DNA from: Alistipes sp.
GTDB taxonomy: Bacteria > Bacteroidota > Bacteroidia > Bacteroidales > Rikenellaceae
Assembly (NCBI GenBank): GCA_017555905.1
Contig: JAFZFP010000016.1
Location: 1-64,000 of the forward strand
DNA: 64,000 nucleotides
Reading direction: 5' to 3'
How positions within the stretch are numbered: position 1 is the first letter of the stretch; the number at the start of each line of letters is the position of its first letter. Below are positions 34,313 to 42,980 of this stretch, one piece after another. The translations under genes were made by a program, and so were the position numbers. The notes below the pieces were generated by a model. It worked only from the letters and a program-made list of their open reading frames with translations, ran no database searches and was not told the origin of the DNA.

Positions 34313-34386
34313 TCGCTTTTACTACTTAGTGTTTTATATATAGAGCAAATTTTCTGCTAAAATCTATTAATCACCTCTATTTTTTT

Positions 34387-35850
34387 CTACCACTCAGGCA
34401 ATTTCGAGAAATCGAGAATCACAGAGTCGGTCGTATATCTCTTAACCCTGCCATCCTTAACTCTATTTCCAAGATCACAACCCAAACTCTCGACAAAGTT
34501 TAGTATCTGTTGAGGAATCATTAGAGTATTTGTAACATCATACTTATATGCCATAAAATATAGGTTCATTGGTTTGCATACAAATTGTTTTTGACCATCC
34601 ACAATATCGTAGACCTTAAGTTCAAAAGCATCTTTTGCCTCTACAACTCGCTTCAAGTCGCTCATTACATAACACTTGCTACCAAGCAACATATATGGCA
34701 TACCATTAAAATTAATCGCAGGCAGATCGGAATACTCCGAAAACTGATTAATCCTATAGTCATCTATATTGACATCCATAGCGCTAAGCAATCGCTCATA
34801 CGAACCACGTGTTCCACTACCTGGTGATGTCGAAAAGATGTTTATCTCATCATCTTTAGCAATGAGTTGTGACAACTCCTGCGCAGATATCTCTCCATTT
34901 GCAAAACATCTACTATCTAAGGTTTCGAAAATAACGGGACTGCGTTTTAGGCAGACAGCCAACGTATCGTAACCCAGTCTAAGTTCCACAACAGAACCTA
35001 ACTTCAAAAAATTCTCCTTGGTGGTAATCTTCAAGAAATCCTCCTCTGTAGCAGAACTTGCCGACACACATATAGGGAAATACTTTGGAGACTGCTGTGG
35101 CGATATAACCTCTTCCGTGAGCAACAACCACGCATTTCCGCTCGGCATATGCACATAGTAGGACATTGGATATTCCTCCAATGCAATACCGTTATAACGC
35201 TCTATATAATTGCGTGCCGATCCACCTCCTGCAATTAGCAAAACAGGCTTATTATTACGATGTACGATAAATAGCGAGGCAACTGCAGTAATAAGCATCA
35301 TAGCGACCACTACAAAAACCCACCAACGACATCGTCTACCACCACTACTATTACCCTTATCAATAATACACTCCTGTTGGTTCTCATTTATCGTTGAGTG
35401 ACTATCAATAAAGTGGGTTAGATATGTCTGCACCTTTACTCTTAAATCATTCTCATTCGCAAACTCGATGTAATAGTCGTCATTCACCAACATTCCGTTG
35501 ATAAATGCTATATCAGCCGTAACATCATTATACGACTTAAGAAATACCACCCTATCGGGACGAGCAAACTTGGCTTTACTATTTACCGCAAGAATATACT
35601 CCTGTTTGGTAGTCTCTCCTATTCTACCATCCAAAACAAAGATTACCAAATCTGCCTCATTCGAGATATAACCATCATACAAATCCTGATTGTTGCCAAA
35701 GTTCTCATAAGACAAGATTTCGAGTTTGATATCACGTCCACTTTTAGCCAAACTATTATTCATATCAACGCTAAGAGCCTTAATAGTGTCTCTGTATAAA
35801 CCGAGGGCCTTTGCTCCTGCGATAAATATATTTATCTGCTTCATCATCAA
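34387..35850 (-). CDS. TIR-like domain / transmembrane helix / binding-protein-like domain fusion
   Basis: A 487-aa protein with three parts. Residues 1-150 form a Rossmann-type TIR-like or DUF4062-like domain: INIFIAGAKALGLYRDTIKA, SNEADLVIFVLDGRIGETTK and QEYILAVN, with a conserved-looking Glu (E84). Residues 175-196 are one hydrophobic helix (WWVFVVVAMMLITAVASLFI) after a basic RRCR. Residues 200-487 look like a PstS-type periplasmic binding protein: LLIAGGGSARNYIERYN and STSPGSGTRGSYERLL match anion-binding loops. The likely topology is cytosolic enzyme or signal domain with an outside sensor. I recognise no named family for the full fusion. Start may be the third Met (35844). Confidence 0.65.
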   Translation of the reverse strand: MMMKQINIFIAGAKALGLYRDTIKALSVDMNNSLAKSGRDIKLEILSYENFGNNQDLYDGYISNEADLVIFVLDGRIGETTKQEYILAVNSKAKFARPDRVVFLKSYNDVTADIAFINGMLVNDDYYIEFANENDLRVKVQTYLTHFIDSHSTINENQQECIIDKGNSSGGRRCRWWVFVVVAMMLITAVASLFIVHRNNKPVLLIAGGGSARNYIERYNGIALEEYPMSYYVHMPSGNAWLLLTEEVISPQQSPKYFPICVSASSATEEDFLKITTKENFLKLGSVVELRLGYDTLAVCLKRSPVIFETLDSRCFANGEISAQELSQLIAKDDEINIFSTSPGSGTRGSYERLLSAMDVNIDDYRINQFSEYSDLPAINFNGMPYMLLGSKCYVMSDLKRVVEAKDAFELKVYDIVDGQKQFVCKPMNLYFMAYKYDVTNTLMIPQQILNFVESLGCDLGNRVKDGRVKRYTTDSVILDFSKLPEW

Positions 35851-35943
35851 ATCAAGCTATATCGAAATTTCATAACACCCACCCAATCAGCAATTAGAAT
35901 GAGTACTCAATTTATACAAAGATAGTGAAAAAAGTTCAATTAT

Positions 35944-35975
35944 GTTGCACAAAGAGTCTAAAATTAATAAATTTG
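35944..35975 (+). promoter_or_regulatory. Promoter of the FrhB-like/pyruvyl transferase operon
   Basis: GTTG (35944-35947) and TAAATTTG (35968-35975) are spaced by 20 bases. Confidence 0.6.
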
Positions 35976-36018
35976 CATAATCTATCTCGCAGATGGAGGC
36001 TAACCTATTAAGTGGAGG

Positions 36019-37212
36019 ATGATTCAGATAACAGACAAAGAGAGGTGTTGTGGCTGTGGAGCGTGCCAACAGATATGCCCTAAGCAGTGTATTTCTATGG
36101 TTCGCGACCAAGAGGGATTCCTCTATCCACAAGCCGATCCCACACTCTGCATCGAATGCAACCTATGCACCAAGGTATGCCCCATTCTCAATGCCAACCA
36201 CGCAATACCCCCCATTAACACATACGCCGTAAGAAATAGATCTGACGAGACCTGCACACAGAGTTCTTCGGGAGGCGTATTTAGCCTTATAGCCGAAAGT
36301 GTTTTAACTGATGGAGGCGTGGTATTTGGCGCTGGATTCAACGATAGTTGGGATGTAGAACACTGTTCAATTGATAGTTTAGATAAACTACATAAGTTAC
36401 GTAGTAGCAAGTATGTACAGAGCAATTTGCTCAACTGTTTCAGAGAGGCGAAAGAGTACCTAAGCAACGGACGCAAAGTCCTCTTTACGGGTACCCCCTG
36501 CCAGATTGCAGGACTCAAGCACTACCTACGTAACGGCTTCGAAAACCTCATAGCCATAGAGGTTGTTTGCCACGGCACACCAAGCCCCAAAGTATGGCAA
36601 GACTATCTCTCCTACCGACTCGACAAAATTCGACAAAGCGACCTACAATTCCCCAACCCTACCATCACCAACATCCAGTTTAGGGATAAGTCCACGGGCT
36701 GGGAGGGGTATAGTTTCCGATTCGACTACAAGCAGAGCCCATCGGCAACAGCGACCCATACTGAGCGTGAGCCATACATAGAGAATATCTACATGCAGGG
36801 CTTCTTAAAAAACCTCTACCTCCGCCCCTCTTGCTACCACTGCCAAGCACGTGAGGGCCGTAGTGGTGCCGACATCACCTTGGGCGACTACTGGGGAGTG
36901 GCACAGCACCACCCCGAGATATTTAGCGACCTCGGTGTGAGCGTAGTAATGGTAAACACTCCAAAGGGCGAGAGGGTATTTAACGCAATTAGCCCAAAGT
37001 GCCATTTCGTTCTCTCCTCGTTCGATATGGCCATAGCGACAAATCCCTGCATAGTAACGAGTGTTGCCACACCACCACGACGTGCCGAGTTCTGGGAGGC
37101 CTACGACAATCGAGGCATCGAAGCCATTGCAGAGTTCTGCCAGCAAGCCAAGAGCCACTCCTTCAAGCAACGACTTAAGAAGTTGTGGCACAAACTATCA
37201 GGAAATAAATAG
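36019..37212 (+). CDS. Coenzyme F420 hydrogenase/dehydrogenase beta subunit-like iron-sulfur protein
   Basis: A 397-aa protein with two 4Fe-4S ferredoxin motifs at the N-terminus (CCGCGACQQICP about residues 10-21, CIECNLCTKVCP about 43-54), then the FrhB/FdhB domains (SSGGVFSLIAESVLTDGGVV, FTGTPCQIAGLKHYLRNG). In Bacteroidetes and Firmicutes such proteins lie in surface-polysaccharide loci beside a pyruvyl transferase, as here (27 bases upstream). F420 itself is not expected in this group, so it is probably a flavin oxidoreductase. A GGAGG touches the start codon, unusual in this window. Confidence 0.82.
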   Translation: MIQITDKERCCGCGACQQICPKQCISMVRDQEGFLYPQADPTLCIECNLCTKVCPILNANHAIPPINTYAVRNRSDETCTQSSSGGVFSLIAESVLTDGGVVFGAGFNDSWDVEHCSIDSLDKLHKLRSSKYVQSNLLNCFREAKEYLSNGRKVLFTGTPCQIAGLKHYLRNGFENLIAIEVVCHGTPSPKVWQDYLSYRLDKIRQSDLQFPNPTITNIQFRDKSTGWEGYSFRFDYKQSPSATATHTEREPYIENIYMQGFLKNLYLRPSCYHCQAREGRSGADITLGDYWGVAQHHPEIFSDLGVSVVMVNTPKGERVFNAISPKCHFVLSSFDMAIATNPCIVTSVATPPRRAEFWEAYDNRGIEAIAEFCQQAKSHSFKQRLKKLWHKLSGNK

Positions 37213-37239
37213 AACTACCCTAACACCAAACGACATAAA

Positions 37240-38307
37240 ATGAAGATTGGCATACTGACATTCCATTGGGCGACCAACTACGGCGCTATCTTGCAGAGTT
37301 ACGCTCTGCAACACACCCTTATTAATATGGGACACGACGTGGAAATCATCAACTACAAGCCCAAGAACTACGATTTAGGAGTGGGTAGTTTCTTCCACAA
37401 TAAGCGAATCAGAGTCTTCTTTAAGCACCTCAAGGAGTGCATCAAAGAGCGAGCATTAAGCAAATTTCGAGAGGCGAATCTTCGTGTATCACGTCGTCTC
37501 TACACCGTAAAGGAGGTCGAAGCTATAGCCAACAACTACGACATCTTAATCTCGGGAAGTGACCAGGTGATGAATCCATCGTTCCTCTGCTGGGGCGAAG
37601 AGAAGCACGCCTCGTCTGCCTACTTCTTAGGTTTCAACTACTCGGGAAAGAGGGTTACATACGCCGTAAGTTTCGGTTGCACAACCTACCCCGACTACGC
37701 ATCGGAGGAGGCGCGTAGCCACCTTGCGAAATTCGACGCTATAAGTGTACGTGAGCAGTCGGGCGTGGATATAGTCAAGTATCTCGGACGTGAGGATGCT
37801 ATCGTAGTACCTGACCCTACGGCCCTACTCGACAGCGCCACATACCACACCATCGCCAACCAAAGCACAAAGAGTCTTCCTGCGGAGTACGGCTACCTCT
37901 TCTTCATACGCAATATAGAGGAGCGTATACCACAACTGCGTAGCATACTCCCCAAAAATATCGTTGTAAACAACTCAGTAAGCGACTACACTATGGGCAG
38001 TTGGCTCAAGAGCATTGCCAACGCCTCGTATGTAGTTACCGACTCATTCCACGCAATGATGATGGCGATAAAGTTCCGAAAGCCATTCGCTGTTGTCACC
38101 AACCTCAAGGGCAACGTGGAGATGAACGACAGATTCTATAGTCTGCTTGGCAGACTCGGCCTAAGCGACAGAATAGTATACAAGGAAGATATCGCCACTC
38201 TACCCGAAATTGTAGAGCGACCCATAGATTGGCCTAAGATAGAGACACTTATGGCTGAATATGGCGAAATCGGCAGAGAATATCTGCGCTCGGTGATTAT
38301 TAGATAG
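37240..38307 (+). CDS. Polysaccharide pyruvyl transferase family protein
   Basis: A 355-aa cytosolic enzyme of PF04230, which adds pyruvate ketals from phosphoenolpyruvate to sugars of surface glycans. It begins MKIGILTFHWATNYGAILQS, the family's standard N-terminus, and contains ILISGSDQVMNPSFLCWGEE, VTYAVSFGC and the C-terminal TDSFHAMMMAIKFRKPFAVV motif. It is paired with the FrhB-like gene, but no glycosyltransferases or flippases are near, so the pair is an orphan of the usual polysaccharide cluster. It ends seven bases before the convergent PAP2 gene. Confidence 0.88.
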   Translation: MKIGILTFHWATNYGAILQSYALQHTLINMGHDVEIINYKPKNYDLGVGSFFHNKRIRVFFKHLKECIKERALSKFREANLRVSRRLYTVKEVEAIANNYDILISGSDQVMNPSFLCWGEEKHASSAYFLGFNYSGKRVTYAVSFGCTTYPDYASEEARSHLAKFDAISVREQSGVDIVKYLGREDAIVVPDPTALLDSATYHTIANQSTKSLPAEYGYLFFIRNIEERIPQLRSILPKNIVVNNSVSDYTMGSWLKSIANASYVVTDSFHAMMMAIKFRKPFAVVTNLKGNVEMNDRFYSLLGRLGLSDRIVYKEDIATLPEIVERPIDWPKIETLMAEYGEIGREYLRSVIIR

Positions 38308-38314
38308 TCGAGCG

Positions 38315-39145
38315 CTAAAACACCAGCGAACACGAGGCACCCAAGGCGCTCTGTTCGGGGTAGTATAGCGGTGCTATGGCCACAGCAGAGTGACTCTTCA
38401 AGTTGAACAACTTACGGCTAAGGGGTAACAACCAATAGCCTATGCGTGCCGAGATGATACCCACGGCAGCACCAGCGAGTACGTCGTTAAACCAATGGCG
38501 GTCGTTATACATACGCATAAAACCAACTCCCGCAGCGACAATATAGGCTGGCACACCATAGGCCCAGCCATACTCAGCCCTCACGAGTTCGGCACCCGTA
38601 AAGGCTGTTGCCGTATGTCCCGAGGGGAATGAGTTTCGTTTACCATTATCGGGACGAGGCTCACGGATGGTATACTTCAGACCATTGACCAGAGCCGTCA
38701 TCGAGAGGTAGGCCACGACACCTACACAGACCCTCTCAGCAAAGGTATGTTTAGCCTTCACAGGAAGTGCACAGAGGCCAAGATATGAGGCCACGGGGAG
38801 ATACTGAAGATAGTCGTCGAAATGTACATAGCAATCGCCACGCAACTCTCCAACGCTTTGACGTATAGAGAGATTGAGTTTTCTAAGGGGGGGGGAATCT
38901 TCACCAATCCCCAGCGCGCCTATGGCAAAGAGCGTAGCAGGAGCGATAAGTTGAGTTGGGCGAAACTCGGTGGTATAGTCGCTCTTCTGCTTCCACCAAC
39001 TCTCTTGCTTCTGCATAACACCCTCATTGGGTGAAAGAAGTGACACCGAATCCGTAGTCTCTAACAGGGCAAAGCCTCGCCCCCATAACTCCGTCGGGAT
39101 TATGAGGGTTAGTATAAATAGGGTTATAGTAAAAAGTCTAATCAT
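38315..39145 (-). CDS. PAP2-family phosphatase with a nine-base homopolymer in frame
   Basis: A 276-aa exported or membrane PAP2 acid phosphatase, often acting on undecaprenyl or lipid phosphates. The signal or first helix is LFTITLFILTLIIPTEL. Motif 1 is KYTIREPRPDN, motif 2 FPSGHTATAF, motif 3 RMYNDRHWFNDVLAG, all intact. Residues 84-87 (Ser-Pro-Pro-Leu) are coded across nine consecutive C on the coding strand (38887-38895 as G on the plus strand); gain or loss of one base would stop the protein before the active site. A minus-strand -7 box (39153-39160) lies close to the start codon, suggesting a very short leader. Confidence 0.85.
   Translation of the reverse strand: MIRLFTITLFILTLIIPTELWGRGFALLETTDSVSLLSPNEGVMQKQESWWKQKSDYTTEFRPTQLIAPATLFAIGALGIGEDSPPLRKLNLSIRQSVGELRGDCYVHFDDYLQYLPVASYLGLCALPVKAKHTFAERVCVGVVAYLSMTALVNGLKYTIREPRPDNGKRNSFPSGHTATAFTGAELVRAEYGWAYGVPAYIVAAGVGFMRMYNDRHWFNDVLAGAAVGIISARIGYWLLPLSRKLFNLKSHSAVAIAPLYYPEQSALGASCSLVF
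38887..38895 (-). repeat. Homopolymeric G9/C9 tract inside the PAP2 gene
   Basis: Nine consecutive G on the plus strand (C on the coding strand) at codons 84-87 of the PAP2 gene. It is a candidate slipped-strand phase-variation site. Confidence 0.85.
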
Positions 39146-39202
39146 TCTGCTACAAATATAGCAAAAAGATTAGACTTATATCATTTTCGGGTCAATTTTA
39201 AC

Positions 39203-40678
39203 CTAATATCCCTTGACCTGCTCGCTATGGTCCTCGCCTATATCGACCTTATATATCGGAACAAACTCCTCTGGAACTTGCACATCCACAAGCATATAAC
39301 AGCCATAAAAGGCGCTATCACCCAATCTTGTAAGATTCTCGAAACGAACCCTCCAAAGCGAAGAGCAATGGGCAAAGGCATAATCTTCTATATACTCTAC
39401 CGAGGCTGGGATAACCAACTCTCTGAGGGCCACGCAATCGCCAAAGGCCTCTTCGTTGATAGTCTTGAGCGAACTACCGAAATTAACTTCGGCAAGATGT
39501 GGACACTTTGCAAAGGCCATCTTTTGCACCACTTCGACAGAGTCTGGCAGGGTTACACTCTGCAACGTATTACACTCCGCAAAGGCGTAACAACGAATCT
39601 CCTTAAGGGTACTTGGGAAGGTTATCTCTGCTGGAACAGCCACACCCGAAAAGGCCGAATATGAGATAGACTCGACACCCTCGGGGATGACGGTTGTACT
39701 ACATCCCGCCACAAGGCTATTTGTTCGGCTGTCGATAATCGCATTACAATCGCCACGTGAATCGTAATTCTCATTCCGCTCATCCACAACGATTTTCGTA
39801 AGCGAGGTATTGGACAAAATCGCTACATCAATACTCTCCACTTTCGACGGAATCATCAATTCCTTGAGATTGTCACAATAACTAAAGGCGTGTGCGCCAA
39901 TGGAATAGACCGACTCGGGGATAATGATATCTGTAAGCGTAGTGCAACAAGCGAAGGCGTGCTCAGCAATAGTCTTCACACCCTCGGGGATAACCGTCAC
40001 ACCACATCCTGCGATGAGTGTATGGGAGAGCGAATTAATGATAGCATTACATCCACTACGCGAGTCAAAGGTTTTATTATCGGGATGAACGACAATCTGT
40101 GTGAGACGATCGCAGTAAGAGAAAAGGTCTCTGCCAATAAATCTAACTGACTTACCTACATAGAGCCTCTGTAGGCTACTATTCTTATGAAAAACACCAC
40201 TTCCGACATTAGTCACAGTGTCGGGAATAACCATATCTACAAGCGAACTACACATCTCAAAGGCATAGTCGTCGATAGCGACTACACCCTTACCCCAAAT
40301 CACAAACTCCAATGATCTGCACTTTGAAAAGGCACCGTGACCAATCTTTCTCACCGAGTCGGGGATGATAACCTCCTTAAGACTCTCGCAGTACAAGAAT
40401 GAGTAGTTGCCGATGCTGTCGAGCGAACGACCAAAGGTTACGCTCTCGAGACTCTTACACTCCGAAAAGGCGAAGGTTCCAATCTCTGTGACCGAGTTAC
40501 CAATAACTACACGTCGCAAATTCGTACACGCCGCAAAGGCATTCGTACCAATAGTTCGCACCGTGTCAGGTATAACCACCTGCTCCAACTCTTCGCTCAA
40601 CAAAAAAGCATCATCGGGGATATGCTCCACGTTATCAGGAATAATTGCAATACCATCTATAACTTCGAATTTTGCCAT
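39203..40678 (-). CDS. BspA-type leucine-rich repeat protein without export signal
   Basis: A 491-aa protein built almost wholly of LRR_5 repeats of about 23 residues with the pattern I-x-IPDSV-x-x-I-G-x-x-AF-x-x-C-x-x-L (for example VVIPDTVRTIGTNAFAACTN and VIPDSVRKIGHGAFSKCRS). About 17-18 repeats are visible, interrupted by two similar stretches containing DSRG-CNAII. It starts MAKFEVIDGIAIIPDNVEHI and has no signal peptide, lipobox or C-terminal sorting domain, whereas the best-known BspA proteins are secreted. Binding role only by family. Confidence 0.85.
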   Translation of the reverse strand: MAKFEVIDGIAIIPDNVEHIPDDAFLLSEELEQVVIPDTVRTIGTNAFAACTNLRRVVIGNSVTEIGTFAFSECKSLESVTFGRSLDSIGNYSFLYCESLKEVIIPDSVRKIGHGAFSKCRSLEFVIWGKGVVAIDDYAFEMCSSLVDMVIPDTVTNVGSGVFHKNSSLQRLYVGKSVRFIGRDLFSYCDRLTQIVVHPDNKTFDSRSGCNAIINSLSHTLIAGCGVTVIPEGVKTIAEHAFACCTTLTDIIIPESVYSIGAHAFSYCDNLKELMIPSKVESIDVAILSNTSLTKIVVDERNENYDSRGDCNAIIDSRTNSLVAGCSTTVIPEGVESISYSAFSGVAVPAEITFPSTLKEIRCYAFAECNTLQSVTLPDSVEVVQKMAFAKCPHLAEVNFGSSLKTINEEAFGDCVALRELVIPASVEYIEDYAFAHCSSLWRVRFENLTRLGDSAFYGCYMLVDVQVPEEFVPIYKVDIGEDHSEQVKGY

Positions 40679-40768
40679 TGGATAAAGGGTTTAGTGAGAC
40701 ATCAAAAAATCGCACTTCATAAGATGAATCAGCATCGGTAAATCTATCACGACACTCTAAAAAAGTCG

Positions 40769-41254
40769 CTACTCCATAACTATATCTGCCACCGTAGCAC
40801 CCACAAACGAGATTATGTCGTTGGGGGCGATGGCAATCTGCAAGCCTCGAACGCCAGCACTCACGTAGATTCTATCGTGCTTCAAAACCGAACTATGAAA
40901 TATCGTCGGAAAGGGTTTCTTCAACCCTATGGGCGAACAACCGCCACGTATATACCCCGTCGTGGGCAACAACTCCTTCATCGGGATAAGGTTGGCCTTC
41001 TTGTTGCCCGAGACACGTGCTGCAGCCTTTAAATCGACCTCCTTATCGCCAGGGATGACACATACGAAGTGTCCATTGCGGTCACCACGCAGGATGAGGG
41101 TTTTAAAGACCGTTGCTATATCTTCGCCCAACTCCTCAGCCACGTGCGTAGCAGCGAGGTTATCCTCATCCACGGTATAAGGGATGAGTTCGTAGACTAT
41201 CTTTGCCCTATCTAAAAGGCGTGCTGCGTTGGTCTTTTCTATCTTCTTTGCCAT
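40769..41254 (-). CDS. ybaK: Cys-tRNA(Pro)/Cys-tRNA(Cys) deacylase YbaK
   Basis: A 161-aa editing protein that frees cysteine from mischarged tRNA(Pro). It has the YbaK layout: LLDRAKIVYELIPYTVDEDN, VFKTLILRGDRNGHFVCVIP, then KEVDLKAAARVSGNKKANLI and GYIRGGCSPIGLKKPFPT, with GLQIAIAPNDI near the end. Length matches E. coli YbaK (159 aa). It is distinct from the ProX-like gene at 2905. The divergent SDR gene starts 110 bases away. Confidence 0.92.
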   Translation of the reverse strand: MAKKIEKTNAARLLDRAKIVYELIPYTVDEDNLAATHVAEELGEDIATVFKTLILRGDRNGHFVCVIPGDKEVDLKAAARVSGNKKANLIPMKELLPTTGYIRGGCSPIGLKKPFPTIFHSSVLKHDRIYVSAGVRGLQIAIAPNDIISFVGATVADIVME

Positions 41255-41364
41255 AGTTGCGTTAGATTATTGGTGTAAAGATAGAAATTTTTTCGTACTT
41301 TTGCTCCACAAAATCTTCGACCAACCAAAAAAATCCAAGGTTGTCGTATTTTACTTTTTACACT

Positions 41365-42156
41365 ATGAACTACGCATTAATCACTGGAGCCTCTTCGGGT
41401 ATGGGACGTTGCTATGCCAACGAGATGGCATCACGAGGATATAATATCATCGCTGTAAGCAACCAAGCCGAGCAACTCGATACGGTAGCAAAGGAGATAA
41501 TCGAGACCTACAAGGTTGCGGTGAACACCATCTGTATCGATTTGGCAGACACGGCAAGTGCAAAGGAGATTTACGACATAACTAAGAGTAATGGATGGAT
41601 TGTCGATGTACTTATCTGCAACGCAGGAATACTGCTCTTCTCAACACTATTGAGGACCGAGCCTGAGAAGTTGATTGCGATAAACAACCTGCACTGCACA
41701 ACAAATACACTCCTCTGCCGCTACTTCGGCCAAGAGATGAAGGAGCGTGGCGAGGGACGTATCCTCATTATGTCCTCTTCGACAGCGTGGTTGCCCTACC
41801 CTACAATTTCACACTACAGCGCAACGAAATCCTACCTCAAGAGTTTTGCTTCGGCACTCTGGTACGAACTCCATCGTGCAGGTGTGAGTGTCACTGCTGT
41901 ATTCCCTGGAGCGGTGGATACGCCATTTTATAAACTCGACGACAAGACTCGACGACTCTTCCTTCGTCTTGGCGTGATGCTAAGTGCCGAGGATGTGGCA
42001 CGTCGTGGCGTAAAAGCGATGTTTAGGGGTCGCAGACGTCTAACCCCAGGCCTCTTCACAAAGGTTGTCGTTGGCATCTGCGCCATACTTCCAGCGCGAC
42101 TACTCGACCTTCTTATACAGATTCCACCAATCAAGCGTCTGCTAAATAGGGTTTAA
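41365..42156 (+). CDS. Short-chain dehydrogenase/reductase
   Basis: A 263-aa NAD(P)-dependent oxidoreductase. The cofactor motif TGASSGMGRCYANEMASRG is at the N-terminus, the NAG motif is LICNAGILL (about 83-91), and the catalytic residues are Ser 138-139 region, Tyr 151 and Lys 155 (HYSATKSYLKSF). The C-terminal half has hydrophobic segments (TKVVVGICAILPARLLDLLI), suggesting membrane association and a lipid-like substrate. The ATG at 41365 is used instead of an upstream TTG. A -7 box TACTTTTG is at 41296-41303. Its stop overlaps that of the convergent HAD gene by four bases. Confidence 0.88.
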   Translation: MNYALITGASSGMGRCYANEMASRGYNIIAVSNQAEQLDTVAKEIIETYKVAVNTICIDLADTASAKEIYDITKSNGWIVDVLICNAGILLFSTLLRTEPEKLIAINNLHCTTNTLLCRYFGQEMKERGEGRILIMSSSTAWLPYPTISHYSATKSYLKSFASALWYELHRAGVSVTAVFPGAVDTPFYKLDDKTRRLFLRLGVMLSAEDVARRGVKAMFRGRRRLTPGLFTKVVVGICAILPARLLDLLIQIPPIKRLLNRV

Positions 42157-42815
42157 CCCTCGACAATAGAGCGCAGAGTAGCGATATCTATATCTCGGAA
42201 ATCGTCTATAATATAGTCGGCATCACTCTTTTCGAGAAACCCTCGTGAGAAGGTCGTTGCCAAGGCAACCACCTTGATACCAGCACGTTTTGCCGACTCA
42301 ATACCCGCCTCGGCATCCTCAAACACCACACACTCCTCAGGGCGCAGACCGAGTTTCGCAGCAGCCGTGAGGTATATCTCTGGATCGGGCTTGCATCGTG
42401 TAACCTCGTCGCCCGCTACGATAGCCGAGAAGTGACGAGCAATATCACAACGCTCAAGCACAAAATCTACATTTACTCTATAGCCCGAAGAGCCGACAGC
42501 AGACTTCAAACCATATCGCTCGGCATCGGCCAAGAACTCCTTAAGACCAGGCTGAGGGGTGATAATCGGAGCATATATCTCGCGATAGATAGCCTCCTTC
42601 TGGTAGCCCAACTCCCTGATACCGACACGCTCGACAACATCCTTTGGCATAAGTTCGCCCATAATATCGTCGTTACCCTTACCAAAGACACGGCTGAGGT
42701 CATCGAAACTACGTTCAACACCATAGCGACGGAAAAATTCGGCAAAAGCCTGACGGTGGATATCAAGATTATTCACAAGCACACCATCCATATCGAAGAG
42801 TAGACCCTTAAGCAT
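42153..42815 (-). CDS. HAD-superfamily hydrolase, beta-phosphoglucomutase-like
   Basis: A 220-aa haloacid dehalogenase-family phosphatase or phosphomutase. The nucleophile motif is LLFDMDGVLVNN (D8, D10), motif II VGSSGYRVN, and motifs III/IV CKPDPEIYLTAA and CVVFEDAEAGIESAKRAG. The alpha-helical cap lies between residues 15 and 90. The family includes beta-phosphoglucomutase and sugar-phosphate phosphatases; the substrate cannot be told. The frame is open six codons further upstream, but MLKGLLFDMDG is the natural start. The minus-strand -7 box is TAACTTTG (42895-42902). Confidence 0.85.
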   Translation of the reverse strand: MLKGLLFDMDGVLVNNLDIHRQAFAEFFRRYGVERSFDDLSRVFGKGNDDIMGELMPKDVVERVGIRELGYQKEAIYREIYAPIITPQPGLKEFLADAERYGLKSAVGSSGYRVNVDFVLERCDIARHFSAIVAGDEVTRCKPDPEIYLTAAAKLGLRPEECVVFEDAEAGIESAKRAGIKVVALATTFSRGFLEKSDADYIIDDFRDIDIATLRSIVEG

Positions 42816-42942
42816 AATATCACATTTTATCATTATTCAATCCAATTTGCCCACCCAACCCTTACGTGGTCGAATAGGCCAGCACAAAGTTACAATTTTT
42901 ATTATAACTTTTTGCGCTCTCGATTATATTACTTTGGGCAAG

Positions 42943-42974
42943 GTTGTATTATTAAATAAAATATCGTATTTTTG
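42943..42974 (+). promoter_or_regulatory. Promoter of the LytS/LytT-type two-component system, nearly leaderless
   Basis: GTTG (42943-42946) and TATTTTTG (42967-42974) are separated by 20 bases; the start codon follows only six bases after the -7 box, so the mRNA should begin at or next to the ATG at 42981. Confidence 0.6.
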
Positions 42975-42980
42975 CCTATT

